Below are positions 30,320-40,126 of a stretch of DNA of 64,000 nucleotides, piece after piece. The notes under the pieces were generated by a model, which worked only from the letters and a program-made list of their open reading frames with translations, did not search any database and was not told the DNA's origin. The stretch spans positions 1-64,000 of the forward strand of contig CACEVU010000004.1 in assembly GCA_902563105.1 (NCBI GenBank), in the 5' to 3' direction. Position 1 is the stretch's first letter. The number at the start of each line of letters is the position of its first letter. The DNA comes from an uncultured SAR86 cluster bacterium. GTDB lineage: Bacteria; Pseudomonadota; Gammaproteobacteria; Magnimaribacterales; AG-339-G14. The position numbers and the translations under genes are program-made.

Positions 30320-30393
30320 TAAGAATTATAAAAGGACTTCCCCCAAGAAAATAAATGTGCTTACATTTAGTTTCTGTAATTTAAGGAGATGAC

Positions 30394-31524
30394 ATGCAGT
30401 TAAGATATTTTAATCAACCCCATTTTGAAAATGGATCTTTAAAACTTATATCTCAAGTTCTAAAAGAACATGGAATAACTAAACCGCTGATTTGTACCGA
30501 CCCTGGATTGGTAGCTATTGGCATGACAGACAAAATTCGTAATCTTCTATCAAACGAAATATCTCCGACTTTTTATACTGATACTCCGGCTAATCCAACT
30601 GAAGTAGCTGTTAATGATGCCTTAAGACTTTTCAAAGAAAACAATTGTGATGGTGTGGTTGGGTTTGGAGGAGGATCAAGCATGGATCTTGCAAAAGCGG
30701 TTGCGTTGATGGCAAATCATGAGGGAAATGTTGTTGACTACTCAGTGAATGAAGGCGGCACAGGAAAAATAAAAGAAACAGTTCCGACAGTTGCAATTCC
30801 TACTACTTCGGGAACAGGTAGTGAGGTTTCATTGGGCGCTGTAATAATCATGAATGATGGAAGAAAGCTAATTCTTGCGAGCGATCATTTAGTTCCAAAT
30901 GCAGCAATTTGTGACCCAGAATTAACTTTAGGTTTACCTCCTGTACTGACTGCTGGAGCAGGAATGGATGCTTTGACACACTGTATAGAAGCAGTTCTTT
31001 CGCCTTTAGATGATCCCCCAGCAGAAGCAATTGGTTTAGATGGTGTCGAGAAAATAATTAGAAAAGAAAGCTTAGTTAGAGCTTGTGAAGATGGTCAAGA
31101 TAAAGAAGCAAGATGGAATATGATGATGGCATCTACCGAGGGGGCAATGGCCTTCTCTAAGGGTTTGGGAGCAGTTCATTCAATGAGTCACGCTGTAGGA
31201 GCCGATCAAGAGCTAAGACTTCATCATGGAACTCTAAATGGAGTGATTCTTCCCACAATTTTGAGGTTTAATAAAGATCATGTTGGAGATAAATATTCAA
31301 GAATCTGCCGTGCGATGGGAATAGATGAATCTACGGATTTAGCAAATGAAATAGAAAAATTAAATGAAACAATTGGTTTGCCGAACGGTCTTGCTGCAAT
31401 GGGTGTGAAAGAAGATATGATTCCTGATCTAGTTGCTCATTCAATGACAGATCCGAGTAACATGACCACGCCAAGATTACCCTCCCAAGAAGAATGGGAA
31501 AAATTATTTTTAGAGGCAATGTAA
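30394..31524 (+). CDS. Iron-containing alcohol dehydrogenase
   Basis: GVVGFGGGSSMDLAKAVA; IPTTSGTGSEVS; GMDALTHCIEA; HAVGADQELRLHHG. Confidence 0.95.
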   Translation: MQLRYFNQPHFENGSLKLISQVLKEHGITKPLICTDPGLVAIGMTDKIRNLLSNEISPTFYTDTPANPTEVAVNDALRLFKENNCDGVVGFGGGSSMDLAKAVALMANHEGNVVDYSVNEGGTGKIKETVPTVAIPTTSGTGSEVSLGAVIIMNDGRKLILASDHLVPNAAICDPELTLGLPPVLTAGAGMDALTHCIEAVLSPLDDPPAEAIGLDGVEKIIRKESLVRACEDGQDKEARWNMMMASTEGAMAFSKGLGAVHSMSHAVGADQELRLHHGTLNGVILPTILRFNKDHVGDKYSRICRAMGIDESTDLANEIEKLNETIGLPNGLAAMGVKEDMIPDLVAHSMTDPSNMTTPRLPSQEEWEKLFLEAM

Positions 31525-31548
31525 TTTATTTCGAAGGAGAAAATTTTC

Positions 31549-32307
31549 ATGGATAAAGTTTGTTTGGTCATTGGTGCAGGAGCTGGAATTGGTGGAACGG
31601 TTGCTAAGAGATTTGCTAAAGAGGGATATCACGCTTACTTAGCAAGAAGAACAGATGAAGAGGGTCTTAATAAACTTATAGAAGAAATTAAAAGTACAGG
31701 CGGGGAAGCCTCAGGATCTTTGCTTAATGTGATTGAAGAAAATTCAATAGAAGATTTAGTCAATAAAATCGAGTCCGATATAGGTCCTATTGATACAGTT
31801 ATTTATAACATTGGTGCCCAAATTGGTGATCGAACCTTAGCAGAAACAAGTTACAAAGCTTTTGAGATGGGTTGGCGAATGGCTACTTTTGGTTTATTTA
31901 GGCTTGCTCAAGTGCTTACACCTAAGATGAAGGAAAGACAAGGTGGAAATATAATTGTCACTTCAGCAACTTCTGCTGTAAGAGGTAACAAAGGTCAACA
32001 TTCACACTCAGCTGCAATGGGTGGACGAAGAATGCTTTGTCAATCCCTGAATGCCGAATTCTCAAAAGATGGAATACATGTTGCGCACGTGATTATTGAT
32101 GGTGCAGTAGATGCGCCAGATACTTTAGGCAAAATGCTCGGACCTGATTTATTTGAAAAATTTAAAGAGCAGAAAGGAACTGATGGAATGATCCTGCCAG
32201 AAAATGTTGCTGATACCTATCTTTTTTTAGCGCAGCAAACTAAATCTACTTGGACACACGAAATAGACATTAGAGCTTTTTCAGATCAAGCTTGGTGGAA
32301 TCACTAA
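31549..32307 (+). CDS. SDR family protein with degenerate catalytic motif
   Basis: VIGAGAGIGGTVAKRFAKEG Rossmann; VTSATSAVRGNKGQHSHSAAMGGRRML; AHVIIDGAVD. Confidence 0.88.
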   Translation: MDKVCLVIGAGAGIGGTVAKRFAKEGYHAYLARRTDEEGLNKLIEEIKSTGGEASGSLLNVIEENSIEDLVNKIESDIGPIDTVIYNIGAQIGDRTLAETSYKAFEMGWRMATFGLFRLAQVLTPKMKERQGGNIIVTSATSAVRGNKGQHSHSAAMGGRRMLCQSLNAEFSKDGIHVAHVIIDGAVDAPDTLGKMLGPDLFEKFKEQKGTDGMILPENVADTYLFLAQQTKSTWTHEIDIRAFSDQAWWNH

Positions 32308-32327
32308 ATTATCACAGGAGAACTAAC

Positions 32328-32792
32328 ATGAAATGTGTTTTATTTTATTTACTATTAATTTCATCTTCGCTATTTTCAATGCATCACGAAAAACTAGATG
32401 TGATTGTTTTTGCTATTGATCTAGAAATCAATGAAGGACAAGAAAAAAGTGCTAGTAATTTTGTAGAAAGAATAACTAAAAATGTAAAAAAAGAAGAACC
32501 TGAAACATTGGTTTACCAATATCATTTTTCTGGTAAAGAAAATAAAGTATTTTTATTGGAAATATACCCAAACAATGAAGCAGCGCTTATTCACATGAAA
32601 AATTTCACAGGAAGTAAATGGGAAGCTGAATTTGTCGAAAACTTTACTATAAAAAGTGCTCAGATTTTAGGTAATGCTAAACCTATGTTGAAGAAATCTC
32701 TAGCACCTTATACGACTGATTTTCGAAGTAATCTTATGGGCTTTGACAGAGTCGCAGACCAACTTGGAGAAGAGATTTCAAAAATAAAGTAA
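32328..32792 (+). CDS. Exported protein with ABM/dimeric alpha-beta barrel-like domain
   Basis: Signal peptide MKCVLFYLLLISSSLFSM; LVYQYHFSGKENKVFLLEIYPNNEAALIHMKNF. Confidence 0.6.
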   Translation: MKCVLFYLLLISSSLFSMHHEKLDVIVFAIDLEINEGQEKSASNFVERITKNVKKEEPETLVYQYHFSGKENKVFLLEIYPNNEAALIHMKNFTGSKWEAEFVENFTIKSAQILGNAKPMLKKSLAPYTTDFRSNLMGFDRVADQLGEEISKIK

Positions 32793-32795
32793 CGT

Positions 32796-33935
32796 TTAAC
32801 TTACAAAATTATTAAGTCTTTCATAAGCATTGATAAAGTCTTCTTTAAACTCTTGAACGACATCACTCGCTGAAATACTTTGGTTCATTAAACCTACGCC
32901 TTGTCCGACCCAGTAGGTTGCAAGTTCTTTAGCACCATCATGTCCACCGGCAGCCAATTTATTTACTTTTTGCAAAGCAGGCTCAGCAACCATAGGTTGT
33001 AATGGCATTGGCAAAGGTTCAGGTGCAGATTCTGCTTCCCAAGCTTGCGTCCAAGGAGTGACTAACTGTCTTGAGTGCTTCCCTGTTCTGCTTCTAGATC
33101 TTACTGTTTGGCTTGAATTTGCAGCTACCATTTTTTCTTTCACAATAGGATCTACTTCTGATTCTATTGTTGTTAACCAAACAGATCCACACCACGCTCC
33201 AGATGCTCCCATAGCCATTGCTGCAGCCATTTGTTTACCCGTAACAATTCCGCCCGCTGCTAGAATAGGAACATCGCCGTAGGGTTGAATCGCTTGGTGC
33301 ACTTCTGGAATCAGAACCATAGTAGAGACACTACCACAATGGCCTCCTGCCTCAGTTCCAGAAACAACTAAGATATCTACACCGGCTTTTACCTGATTAA
33401 TCGCATGCTCAGCAGTTCCCAACAAAGCAGCAACTTTACAATCATTATCTTTACCCATTTGAATCATCCAATCAGGTGGAACACCTAAAGCATTAGCAAT
33501 GATCTTTATCGGATGCTTAAAAGCAACATCTAAAAGTGCTTTAGCACCATCAGATTGTGTATTAGCAGCAAATCCAGATCCGGCTGCGTCAATCTTCCTC
33601 AGTTCAGGTGCATCAATTCCATGATTTGCCAAAACATCCGTTCTAAAATCTGCATACTCTTGTGGAATCATTTTTACGAGTTTATCGGCATCAAATTTTT
33701 CATCTTTGCCAACCATTTTGTTTGGAATTAAAACATCAACACCATAAGGTTTACCGTCAATATGTTCATCGATCCACTTTAATTCCTTTTCAAGTTGTTC
33801 AGGTGACATTCCCACTGCTCCAAGCACTCCACAGCCGCCTGCTTTTGAAACAGCCACAACCACGTCTCTACAATGCGTGAATGCAACCAAAGGAAATTCT
33901 ATATCTAACATTTCACAAATTTTTGAATTCATCAT
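32796..33935 (-). CDS. Nitronate monooxygenase / NPD-family FMN oxidoreductase
   Basis: DILVVSGTEAGGHCGSVSTMVLIPEV; ILAAGGIVTGKQMAAAMAMGASGAWCGS. Confidence 0.9.
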   Translation of the reverse strand: MMNSKICEMLDIEFPLVAFTHCRDVVVAVSKAGGCGVLGAVGMSPEQLEKELKWIDEHIDGKPYGVDVLIPNKMVGKDEKFDADKLVKMIPQEYADFRTDVLANHGIDAPELRKIDAAGSGFAANTQSDGAKALLDVAFKHPIKIIANALGVPPDWMIQMGKDNDCKVAALLGTAEHAINQVKAGVDILVVSGTEAGGHCGSVSTMVLIPEVHQAIQPYGDVPILAAGGIVTGKQMAAAMAMGASGAWCGSVWLTTIESEVDPIVKEKMVAANSSQTVRSRSRTGKHSRQLVTPWTQAWEAESAPEPLPMPLQPMVAEPALQKVNKLAAGGHDGAKELATYWVGQGVGLMNQSISASDVVQEFKEDFINAYERLNNFVS

Positions 33936-34013
33936 TTTTTACCTCTTAGTTTCAGGTTATTAATATCATCTAAATGTTCATGCAAATCAAGATTTTTATA
34001 TTAAAATTTAGAA

Positions 34014-34883
34014 ATGCAAAATAAAATTACTGTCCCCGCTTCTATAATTGTAATTTTCCTTTCAAGTTTGATAGCTCTCGCAGGTAGTCAGGAAAGTATA
34101 TCCATTTCAAATATCCCTTTATTCGGACTAGTTGTAATTTTAATTTTCATTATTCAATGGTTTGTTTTTATTCCGTCTTTTATAAATAGAACAGAGCATT
34201 TTTTTGATCTGACAGGATCTCTTACATTCATCTCAACAGTGCTTTTTACGCTAATGGTGATCCCAGAAATATATCTAAGGGACGTTGTGATTGCCCTGTT
34301 GGTAATTATTTGGGCAGTAAGACTAGGTTCTTTTTTATTTTTAAGAGTTAGAAAAGATGGTGGTGATGGGAGATTTGACATCATGAAAACAAAGTTCTGG
34401 TGGTTTTTAATGACCTGGAATATTCAAGGGATGTGGGTTTTTCTGTCTTTGGCGGCGGGGCTAGCTGCGATGACTTCAAATCAAAAATTAGAAGCAGATA
34501 TTTTTTTATTAATTGGACTTGTGATTTGGATAATAGGTTTTGCTATAGAGGTCATAGCTGATAACCAAAAATCAAAATTTAGATCAAATTCTGAAAATAA
34601 AGATAAATTCATTTCTACTGGGATTTGGTCTTGGTCAAGACATCCAAATTATTTTGGTGAAATTCTTTTGTGGATTGGAATTACAGTAATTGCTCTACCT
34701 GTCCTTCAAGGTTGGCAATTCATAACTTTAATTTCGCCCATATTTATTATTTTTCTTCTGACTCAAGTAAGTGGTGTGAGATTACTAGAGTTAAGAGGAA
34801 AGAAAAAATGGGGGGATAATGAGGAATATCAAAGATATGTTCAGAGTACTTCGGTCTTAATTCCTTTGCCGCCTAAAAATTAA
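34014..34883 (+). CDS. DUF1295 / steroid 5-alpha-reductase-like membrane protein
   Basis: TGIWSWSRHPNYFGEILLWIGI; multi-TM. Confidence 0.9.
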   Translation: MQNKITVPASIIVIFLSSLIALAGSQESISISNIPLFGLVVILIFIIQWFVFIPSFINRTEHFFDLTGSLTFISTVLFTLMVIPEIYLRDVVIALLVIIWAVRLGSFLFLRVRKDGGDGRFDIMKTKFWWFLMTWNIQGMWVFLSLAAGLAAMTSNQKLEADIFLLIGLVIWIIGFAIEVIADNQKSKFRSNSENKDKFISTGIWSWSRHPNYFGEILLWIGITVIALPVLQGWQFITLISPIFIIFLLTQVSGVRLLELRGKKKWGDNEEYQRYVQSTSVLIPLPPKN

Positions 34884-34916
34884 AAAGAATTAAACAGAAC
34901 AATCTTTTAGCATTGA

Positions 34917-35345
34917 TCATATTTGATAGGTTAAGCCTGCCGCTTCTACTCCTTCAATTGCACAAATTTCATCACGATCAGGCAAATCTCCTGAAACACC
35001 AACAGCGCCAATTACATGGTCACCCTTTTTTATCATTATTCCTCCAGGGGAAGGAGCAATTTTATTTCCTGAAATAGCTCTAGCAGCATTAAAAAAATGA
35101 GTCTGCTCAGGCTGTTCTCCGTATAGTTCTCGAATTTTTCTACTTGAAAAGCCAATTCCGACACACCCCCAAGCTTTTGCAAAAGCTATGTCAGGTCTTA
35201 TCAAAGAGGAGTTATCTTCCATTGCTGAGCTCACGAGAATTCCTCGAGTATCCAGAACTGCGATAGTAATAGGCTTCAAGTTTTCATCTCTAGCTTTTTT
35301 TAAGCAGCCTTCAACTATTTTTTGGGCATCTTTTAAACTGATCAT
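34917..35345 (-). CDS. GlcG/HbpS family heme-binding-like protein
   Basis: ARAISGNKIAPSPGGIMIKKGDHVIGAVGVSGD. Confidence 0.88.
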   Translation of the reverse strand: MISLKDAQKIVEGCLKKARDENLKPITIAVLDTRGILVSSAMEDNSSLIRPDIAFAKAWGCVGIGFSSRKIRELYGEQPEQTHFFNAARAISGNKIAPSPGGIMIKKGDHVIGAVGVSGDLPDRDEICAIEGVEAAGLTYQI

Positions 35346-35379
35346 TTTTTCCTCCTTTAAAAATTATTTGTAGTTAGTA

Positions 35380-35997
35380 TTATTTGTCTTCGAATTTATA
35401 AGATTTTGATCTTTTGAAGGCTTCTCTTTCGAAAAGCATATCAGTGTATCTTTTGATATTAGGTTTAAAAGCTTGATTTATTCCAAGAGATTCAGCCACA
35501 ACAAATGCGTAGCTGACACAAATATCTGCAATAGTGAACCTGTCAGAGCAAAGAAACTCTCTATTTTCAAGAGTTGTCTCTAGTAATTTACATCTAGAGA
35601 CAAACCATCGGCTATAGCCTTCTACTGCAGCGTCTGCTACTCCTGGTTCTTGAAGCTTGTATCTTAAAACAACTGTCTGAGGAAAAGTGAGAGTTGCGTC
35701 GGAATGAAATAGCCAATTGAGATATGCTGGGTAATCAGGCTCATCGGGCATTACTCTTAAATCAGTAGGTCCATACTTTTCAACTAAATATTGAGACATT
35801 GCGACGGATTCTGTCATTTTTACTTCACCATCAATTAAATAAGGAATTGTTCCTAACATGTTGACATTCAAATACTCCTTCATAAACATCCTCGGTGGAA
35901 AAGGCATCATGACTAATTCATAGTCCAATCCCATTTCTTCTGCTGTCCATATTGGCCTCATCGCTCGTGAAGCCTCTGTTCCCCAAATCTTAACCAT
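35380..35997 (-). CDS. Glutathione S-transferase family protein
   Basis: VNMLGTIPYLIDGEVKMTESVAMSQYLVEKYG; FLCSDRFTIADICVSYAF. Confidence 0.9.
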   Translation of the reverse strand: MVKIWGTEASRAMRPIWTAEEMGLDYELVMMPFPPRMFMKEYLNVNMLGTIPYLIDGEVKMTESVAMSQYLVEKYGPTDLRVMPDEPDYPAYLNWLFHSDATLTFPQTVVLRYKLQEPGVADAAVEGYSRWFVSRCKLLETTLENREFLCSDRFTIADICVSYAFVVAESLGINQAFKPNIKRYTDMLFEREAFKRSKSYKFEDK

Positions 35998-36065
35998 TTT
36001 CTTTTCTCCTAGAATGATTTAGCCTTACATATTGAATATTCATTAATTATTACACAGGAGAAAAC

Positions 36066-36353
36066 ATGATAGGAGTACTTGTTAAATTAAACATAAAAGA
36101 AGGAAGTGAAAAAGATTTTGAAGAGAATATGTTAAAACTTGTTGAAGCAACAAATTCAAATGAAGAAGGAGTTTTCTACTACGGTTTGCTGAAAACAGAT
36201 GATCCTCAGACCTACCAAATGATTGAAATTTATAAAGATGCGGAGAGTCATGCCCATCATTCACAGACCGAACACTTCAAAGAATTAGGAGGCGCACTGG
36301 CTCCCTTTCTTGCAGGCGCGCCAGAAATTACTGTTCATGAGGAAATAAAATAA
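36066..36353 (+). CDS. Antibiotic biosynthesis monooxygenase (ABM) domain protein
   Basis: VLVKLNIKEGSEKDFEENM; YQMIEIYKDAESHAHHSQTEHFKEL. Confidence 0.88.
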   Translation: MIGVLVKLNIKEGSEKDFEENMLKLVEATNSNEEGVFYYGLLKTDDPQTYQMIEIYKDAESHAHHSQTEHFKELGGALAPFLAGAPEITVHEEIK

Positions 36354-37405
36354 CTCTTAAAGAAAAGTATTTAAGCGCGGTAGAAAGCCAAGAAATTTCT
36401 TTAGACCAGGCTCAGCTTAAATTAGCTGAGCGCTTGGATTTGTCTCTTAGAGAAATAAACAAACAAAAAAAGTTTTTTGATTTTTTTTCTTCTTCTGCTC
36501 CACAAAGAATTTATATTTATGGGGACGTCGGACGAGGAAAAACTTTTCTGATGGATATGTTTTTCGAAGAAATAAAAAGTAAAAATAAAACTAGGCTTCA
36601 TTTCCACCGCTTTATGCATTACCTGCATGAAAGACTCAAAGCATTTGAAGGTGTAGTTAATCCACTGGAAAGAATCGTGAAAGAGCTTTCAAAAAAATAT
36701 AATTGTTTATGTTTCGATGAGTTTTTTGTCGAAGACATTGCAGACGCAATGTTGCTTGGAAAATTTATGCGGGAACTTTTTAAATCTAAAGTCTCGTTTG
36801 TTGCAACTTCAAACATTGCTCCACAAAATCTCTATGAAGGTGGTCTGCAAAGAAAGCTTTTTTTACCTGCAATTGAAGAAATTGAGAGTGCTTGTGAAAT
36901 TTATTATCTTGATTCCACAATTGATTTTAGATTGAGGGAACTTGAAAAGAGTGGAAGCTACTTTTATCCATTTAAAGACCATACAAAGCTTATTCAAAAA
37001 ATTTTCGATAATCTAACTCAGAATAAAAAAGAAAAAGAAAATGTTATAGAAATCAATAATAGAATAATAAATATCAACGCATTTGCTAAAGGGGTCTTGT
37101 GGGTAAATTTTGAACAAATTTGTTTATCTCCTAGAAGCGCGAGCGATTACATAGAGCTTTCAAAAGAGTTTCATACAATAATTGTTTCGGAAGTCCCAGT
37201 AATGAACACAGATGATGAAGCCAGAAGGTTTATCTCCTTTATCGATGAATGTTATGACAGAAAAGTAAAGTTAGTTATATCTGCAGCCGAACTACCTGAA
37301 AAACTTTATGTCCAATCAAGATTAAGTGAAAAATTTAAAAGAACTATTAGCAGGATGATTGAAATGCAATCAAAAGATTATCTTTCACAAGCTCATTTAG
37401 CTTGA
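36350..37405 (+). CDS. zapE: ZapE (AFG1-like) cell division ATPase, probable non-canonical AUA start
   Basis: GDVGRGKTFLMDMFF, CFDEFFVEDIADAMLL; homologous N-terminus TLKEKYLSAVESQEISLDQAQLKLAERL lies upstream of the first TTG (36434). Confidence 0.88.
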   Translation: MTLKEKYLSAVESQEISLDQAQLKLAERLDLSLREINKQKKFFDFFSSSAPQRIYIYGDVGRGKTFLMDMFFEEIKSKNKTRLHFHRFMHYLHERLKAFEGVVNPLERIVKELSKKYNCLCFDEFFVEDIADAMLLGKFMRELFKSKVSFVATSNIAPQNLYEGGLQRKLFLPAIEEIESACEIYYLDSTIDFRLRELEKSGSYFYPFKDHTKLIQKIFDNLTQNKKEKENVIEINNRIININAFAKGVLWVNFEQICLSPRSASDYIELSKEFHTIIVSEVPVMNTDDEARRFISFIDECYDRKVKLVISAAELPEKLYVQSRLSEKFKRTISRMIEMQSKDYLSQAHLA

Positions 37406-37455
37406 AAATATAACGATAGACACCATATAAATTTTATAAGTGATAACATTAAAAT

Positions 37456-37788
37456 ATGAAAGACATAGTCGAAACAAATTTTGCAATTGGCCAAGTAGTA
37501 AGACATAAACATCTTGATTTTAGAGGTGTGATTTTTGACGTAGATCCCGAATTCAACAATACCGAAGAGTGGTATCAAAGCATCCCAGCACAAATAAGAC
37601 CGAAAAAAGATCAGCCTTTTTATCACGTTTACGCTGAAAACGAAGAAGTGTTTTATACTGCGTATGTTTCTCAGCAAAATTTACTAGCAGACAATTCTCT
37701 TGAACCTGTTGCACACCCTGATGTACATGAAAATTTCGGTCCTTTTGACGGTAAAAAATACGAAATTTTACAAGTTACAAGAAACTAG
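37456..37788 (+). CDS. hspQ: Heat shock protein HspQ
   Basis: FAIGQVVRHKHLDFRGVIFDVDPEF; PFYHVYAENEEVFYTAYVSQQNLL. Confidence 0.94.
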   Translation: MKDIVETNFAIGQVVRHKHLDFRGVIFDVDPEFNNTEEWYQSIPAQIRPKKDQPFYHVYAENEEVFYTAYVSQQNLLADNSLEPVAHPDVHENFGPFDGKKYEILQVTRN

Positions 37789-38999
37789 CTTTCTGCTTCT
37801 GCCAATAGAACACACAGACAGAATAAATCCATAGCCTCTGATAAATCCTTTAGTTCAACTTGAGAAGGAGCAATCCTGATATTCTTGTTATCCAGATCCC
37901 TTCCATATGGAAAAGTTGCTCCAAGAGGGGTTAATTTTAAACCCGCTTCAAGGCATAAATTATGAATTTTAGAAGCTTTTCCAGTCAAAGAATCAAAAGA
38001 TATAAAATAACCTCCTTTGGGCTGAGTCCATTTTGCTATCTCTGGAGGTAAGAATCCTAATTTTTCTTCAACAAGGTCAAATTTAGGCTTCAGAATTACA
38101 GCTAGTTTTTTCATGTGTTCGGTTAAAGCTTTTTTTGAAGGAAAGCCTCGAACATGTCTTGCCTGGTTTACCTTATCGGAGCCTAGAGAAAATTTAGAAA
38201 AATATTCTATAAAATTTTTCATATTTTCTGGGGACAATGAAATAAAAGCCAGTCCAGATCCTGCTAAAGATATTTTACTAGTACTCCCCAGCATGACTAA
38301 GGAGTCATGAGAATTATTTTCTATAAATATCTTTTCTATATTGGGAAGTTTTTTTGTAGGTGCAAAATCATGAATGGCATATGCGTTATCGAAAATTATC
38401 TTAAAGTCTTTTTTTGAAATTCTTGCTAAACCTTCAATGGTATCTTTGGAATAAGTTTCACCAGTAGGATTTGAATGTTTTGGAACGCAAATTATTCCTT
38501 TAATGGTCTCATCTGTTTCTAATAAATTTTCTATTAAATTCAAATCAGGGCCGTCTCCTAAAAGGGGAACGGGAATCATCTTGATGCCGATTTTTTCAAG
38601 CATTGCAAAGTGTCTGTCATATCCTGGCACTGGACATAAAAAAGTAATCTTTTTTAGATCCTTCCAAGGAACTTGGCCGCTGCCATGAAATATTAGACTA
38701 TGCAGATAATGTCCCATGAGAGTTAAACTGCTTGTGCCGTTTACAAGAATATTTTTCGGATCTGAATTGAGTATCCATCCGCCTAGTTTCCTTGCTGAGG
38801 GAAGGCCTTCTAATAGTCCATAATTTCTAACGTCAGTCTTATCCTGAATAAAATTTCTTTTTAAGACAGTCTCTAAATGGTTTGATAAATCTAATTGTTT
38901 TGCTGCGGGTCTTCCTCTGGTTAGATCTAAAGTTTTTTTAGATTTTTTAAATGTCTGATACTTTTTTTTTAATTCAGATACTTCGAGATTGCTTTGCAT
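37785..38999 (-). CDS. Aminotransferase class I, Aminotran_MocR (AspT-like) family
   Basis: LDLTRGRPAAKQLDLS; VNGTSSLTLMGHYLHS; PKHSNPTGETYS. Confidence 0.88.
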   Translation of the reverse strand: MQSNLEVSELKKKYQTFKKSKKTLDLTRGRPAAKQLDLSNHLETVLKRNFIQDKTDVRNYGLLEGLPSARKLGGWILNSDPKNILVNGTSSLTLMGHYLHSLIFHGSGQVPWKDLKKITFLCPVPGYDRHFAMLEKIGIKMIPVPLLGDGPDLNLIENLLETDETIKGIICVPKHSNPTGETYSKDTIEGLARISKKDFKIIFDNAYAIHDFAPTKKLPNIEKIFIENNSHDSLVMLGSTSKISLAGSGLAFISLSPENMKNFIEYFSKFSLGSDKVNQARHVRGFPSKKALTEHMKKLAVILKPKFDLVEEKLGFLPPEIAKWTQPKGGYFISFDSLTGKASKIHNLCLEAGLKLTPLGATFPYGRDLDNKNIRIAPSQVELKDLSEAMDLFCLCVLLAEAES

Positions 39000-39008
39000 A
39001 TTATTTCT

Positions 39009-39656
39009 TCACCTCTGAATAATTTTTAAATTTTTATTCTCTCCAAGTTTTTTAAGTCTTTCATCTGGTGAGACTAGTATAGAATTTTTACATTTCTCAA
39101 CCAATGGTAAATCATGGATAGAATCAGTATAGAATGTTGCTTCATCAAGATTGAATTTTTTTTCAATACACCATTTTTTTACATTAATCAGTTTTCCCGA
39201 TTCAAAATTAGGCTCTCCAACAGTATTACCAGTAACTTTATTATTGATAAACTCTGTTTTAGTTCCTATGTGATCATTTACTTTAAAATAATTAGCAAAT
39301 CCCCTTACTATAAAGTCTAAAGCCCCAGAAGCTATTAGTAGGTTTTCATTGTTATGTTTGTCCAAGAGTTTAAAGGTTAGATTATCTATTAATATATCTT
39401 TTGTAGAATCAATGAAATTCAGAACTAATTCGTCAACTTCTTTTTTTTCTTTTCCAATCAACGGAAATAATAGAAATTTCATATATTCTTTGAAATTTAA
39501 ATTTCCTGACCGATAATCTAGATCAAATTTTTTTATTTTTTGGAGATAGAATTCCTCATCCAACATACCTTGTTTAACAATGTATTTAGTGAAATGAAAC
39601 TCACTATCGCCAGACAATAAGGTGTCGTCCAAATCAAAAATTACTAAGTTAGCCAT
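39009..39656 (-). CDS. HAD-IB family hydrolase (phosphoserine phosphatase-like)
   Basis: LVIFDLDDTLLSGDSEFHF; ATFYTDSIHDLPLVEKC. Confidence 0.9.
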   Translation of the reverse strand: MANLVIFDLDDTLLSGDSEFHFTKYIVKQGMLDEEFYLQKIKKFDLDYRSGNLNFKEYMKFLLFPLIGKEKKEVDELVLNFIDSTKDILIDNLTFKLLDKHNNENLLIASGALDFIVRGFANYFKVNDHIGTKTEFINNKVTGNTVGEPNFESGKLINVKKWCIEKKFNLDEATFYTDSIHDLPLVEKCKNSILVSPDERLKKLGENKNLKIIQR

Positions 39657-40126
39657 TAATTAAGAAAGTCTTTAAATTCATTTAAGGCTTTTCGATACAC
39701 ATTTTTTTTAAAATCTACAACCTTATGTAAAGGATACCAAAATGTAACCCAATTGAAGTCATCAAATTCAGGGTTACTTTCCTTGGTTAAATTTATCTCT
39801 CCAGAAACTAATTTAAGTAAAAAGTATTTTTGCGCTTGTCCTTTAAATTTTCCACCTAAAACCATTGAGCGAATATTTGGAGGTATGTCATAGTAAAAAA
39901 GACCCTTACTTTGAGCTGTTATAGTTACTTGTTCCGGGAGTAATCCAACTTCTTCGTTTAGTTCTCTGTACATGGCTTGAGTAATATCTTCTTCATCATC
40001 AACGCCGCCTTGAGGAAACTGCCAATTTTCAGAATTTTTCCTTCTGCAAAATAAAACTTTATTTTCTTCATTATAAACGATCATAGCGACATTCAATCTA
40101 TAACCTGATTTTGGTGCTTCAGTCAT
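39656..40126 (-). CDS. rppH: RNA pyrophosphohydrolase RppH
   Basis: SGYRLNVAMIV; NWQFPQGGVDDEEDITQAMYRELNEEVGL Nudix box. Confidence 0.95.
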   Translation of the reverse strand: MTEAPKSGYRLNVAMIVYNEENKVLFCRRKNSENWQFPQGGVDDEEDITQAMYRELNEEVGLLPEQVTITAQSKGLFYYDIPPNIRSMVLGGKFKGQAQKYFLLKLVSGEINLTKESNPEFDDFNWVTFWYPLHKVVDFKKNVYRKALNEFKDFLN

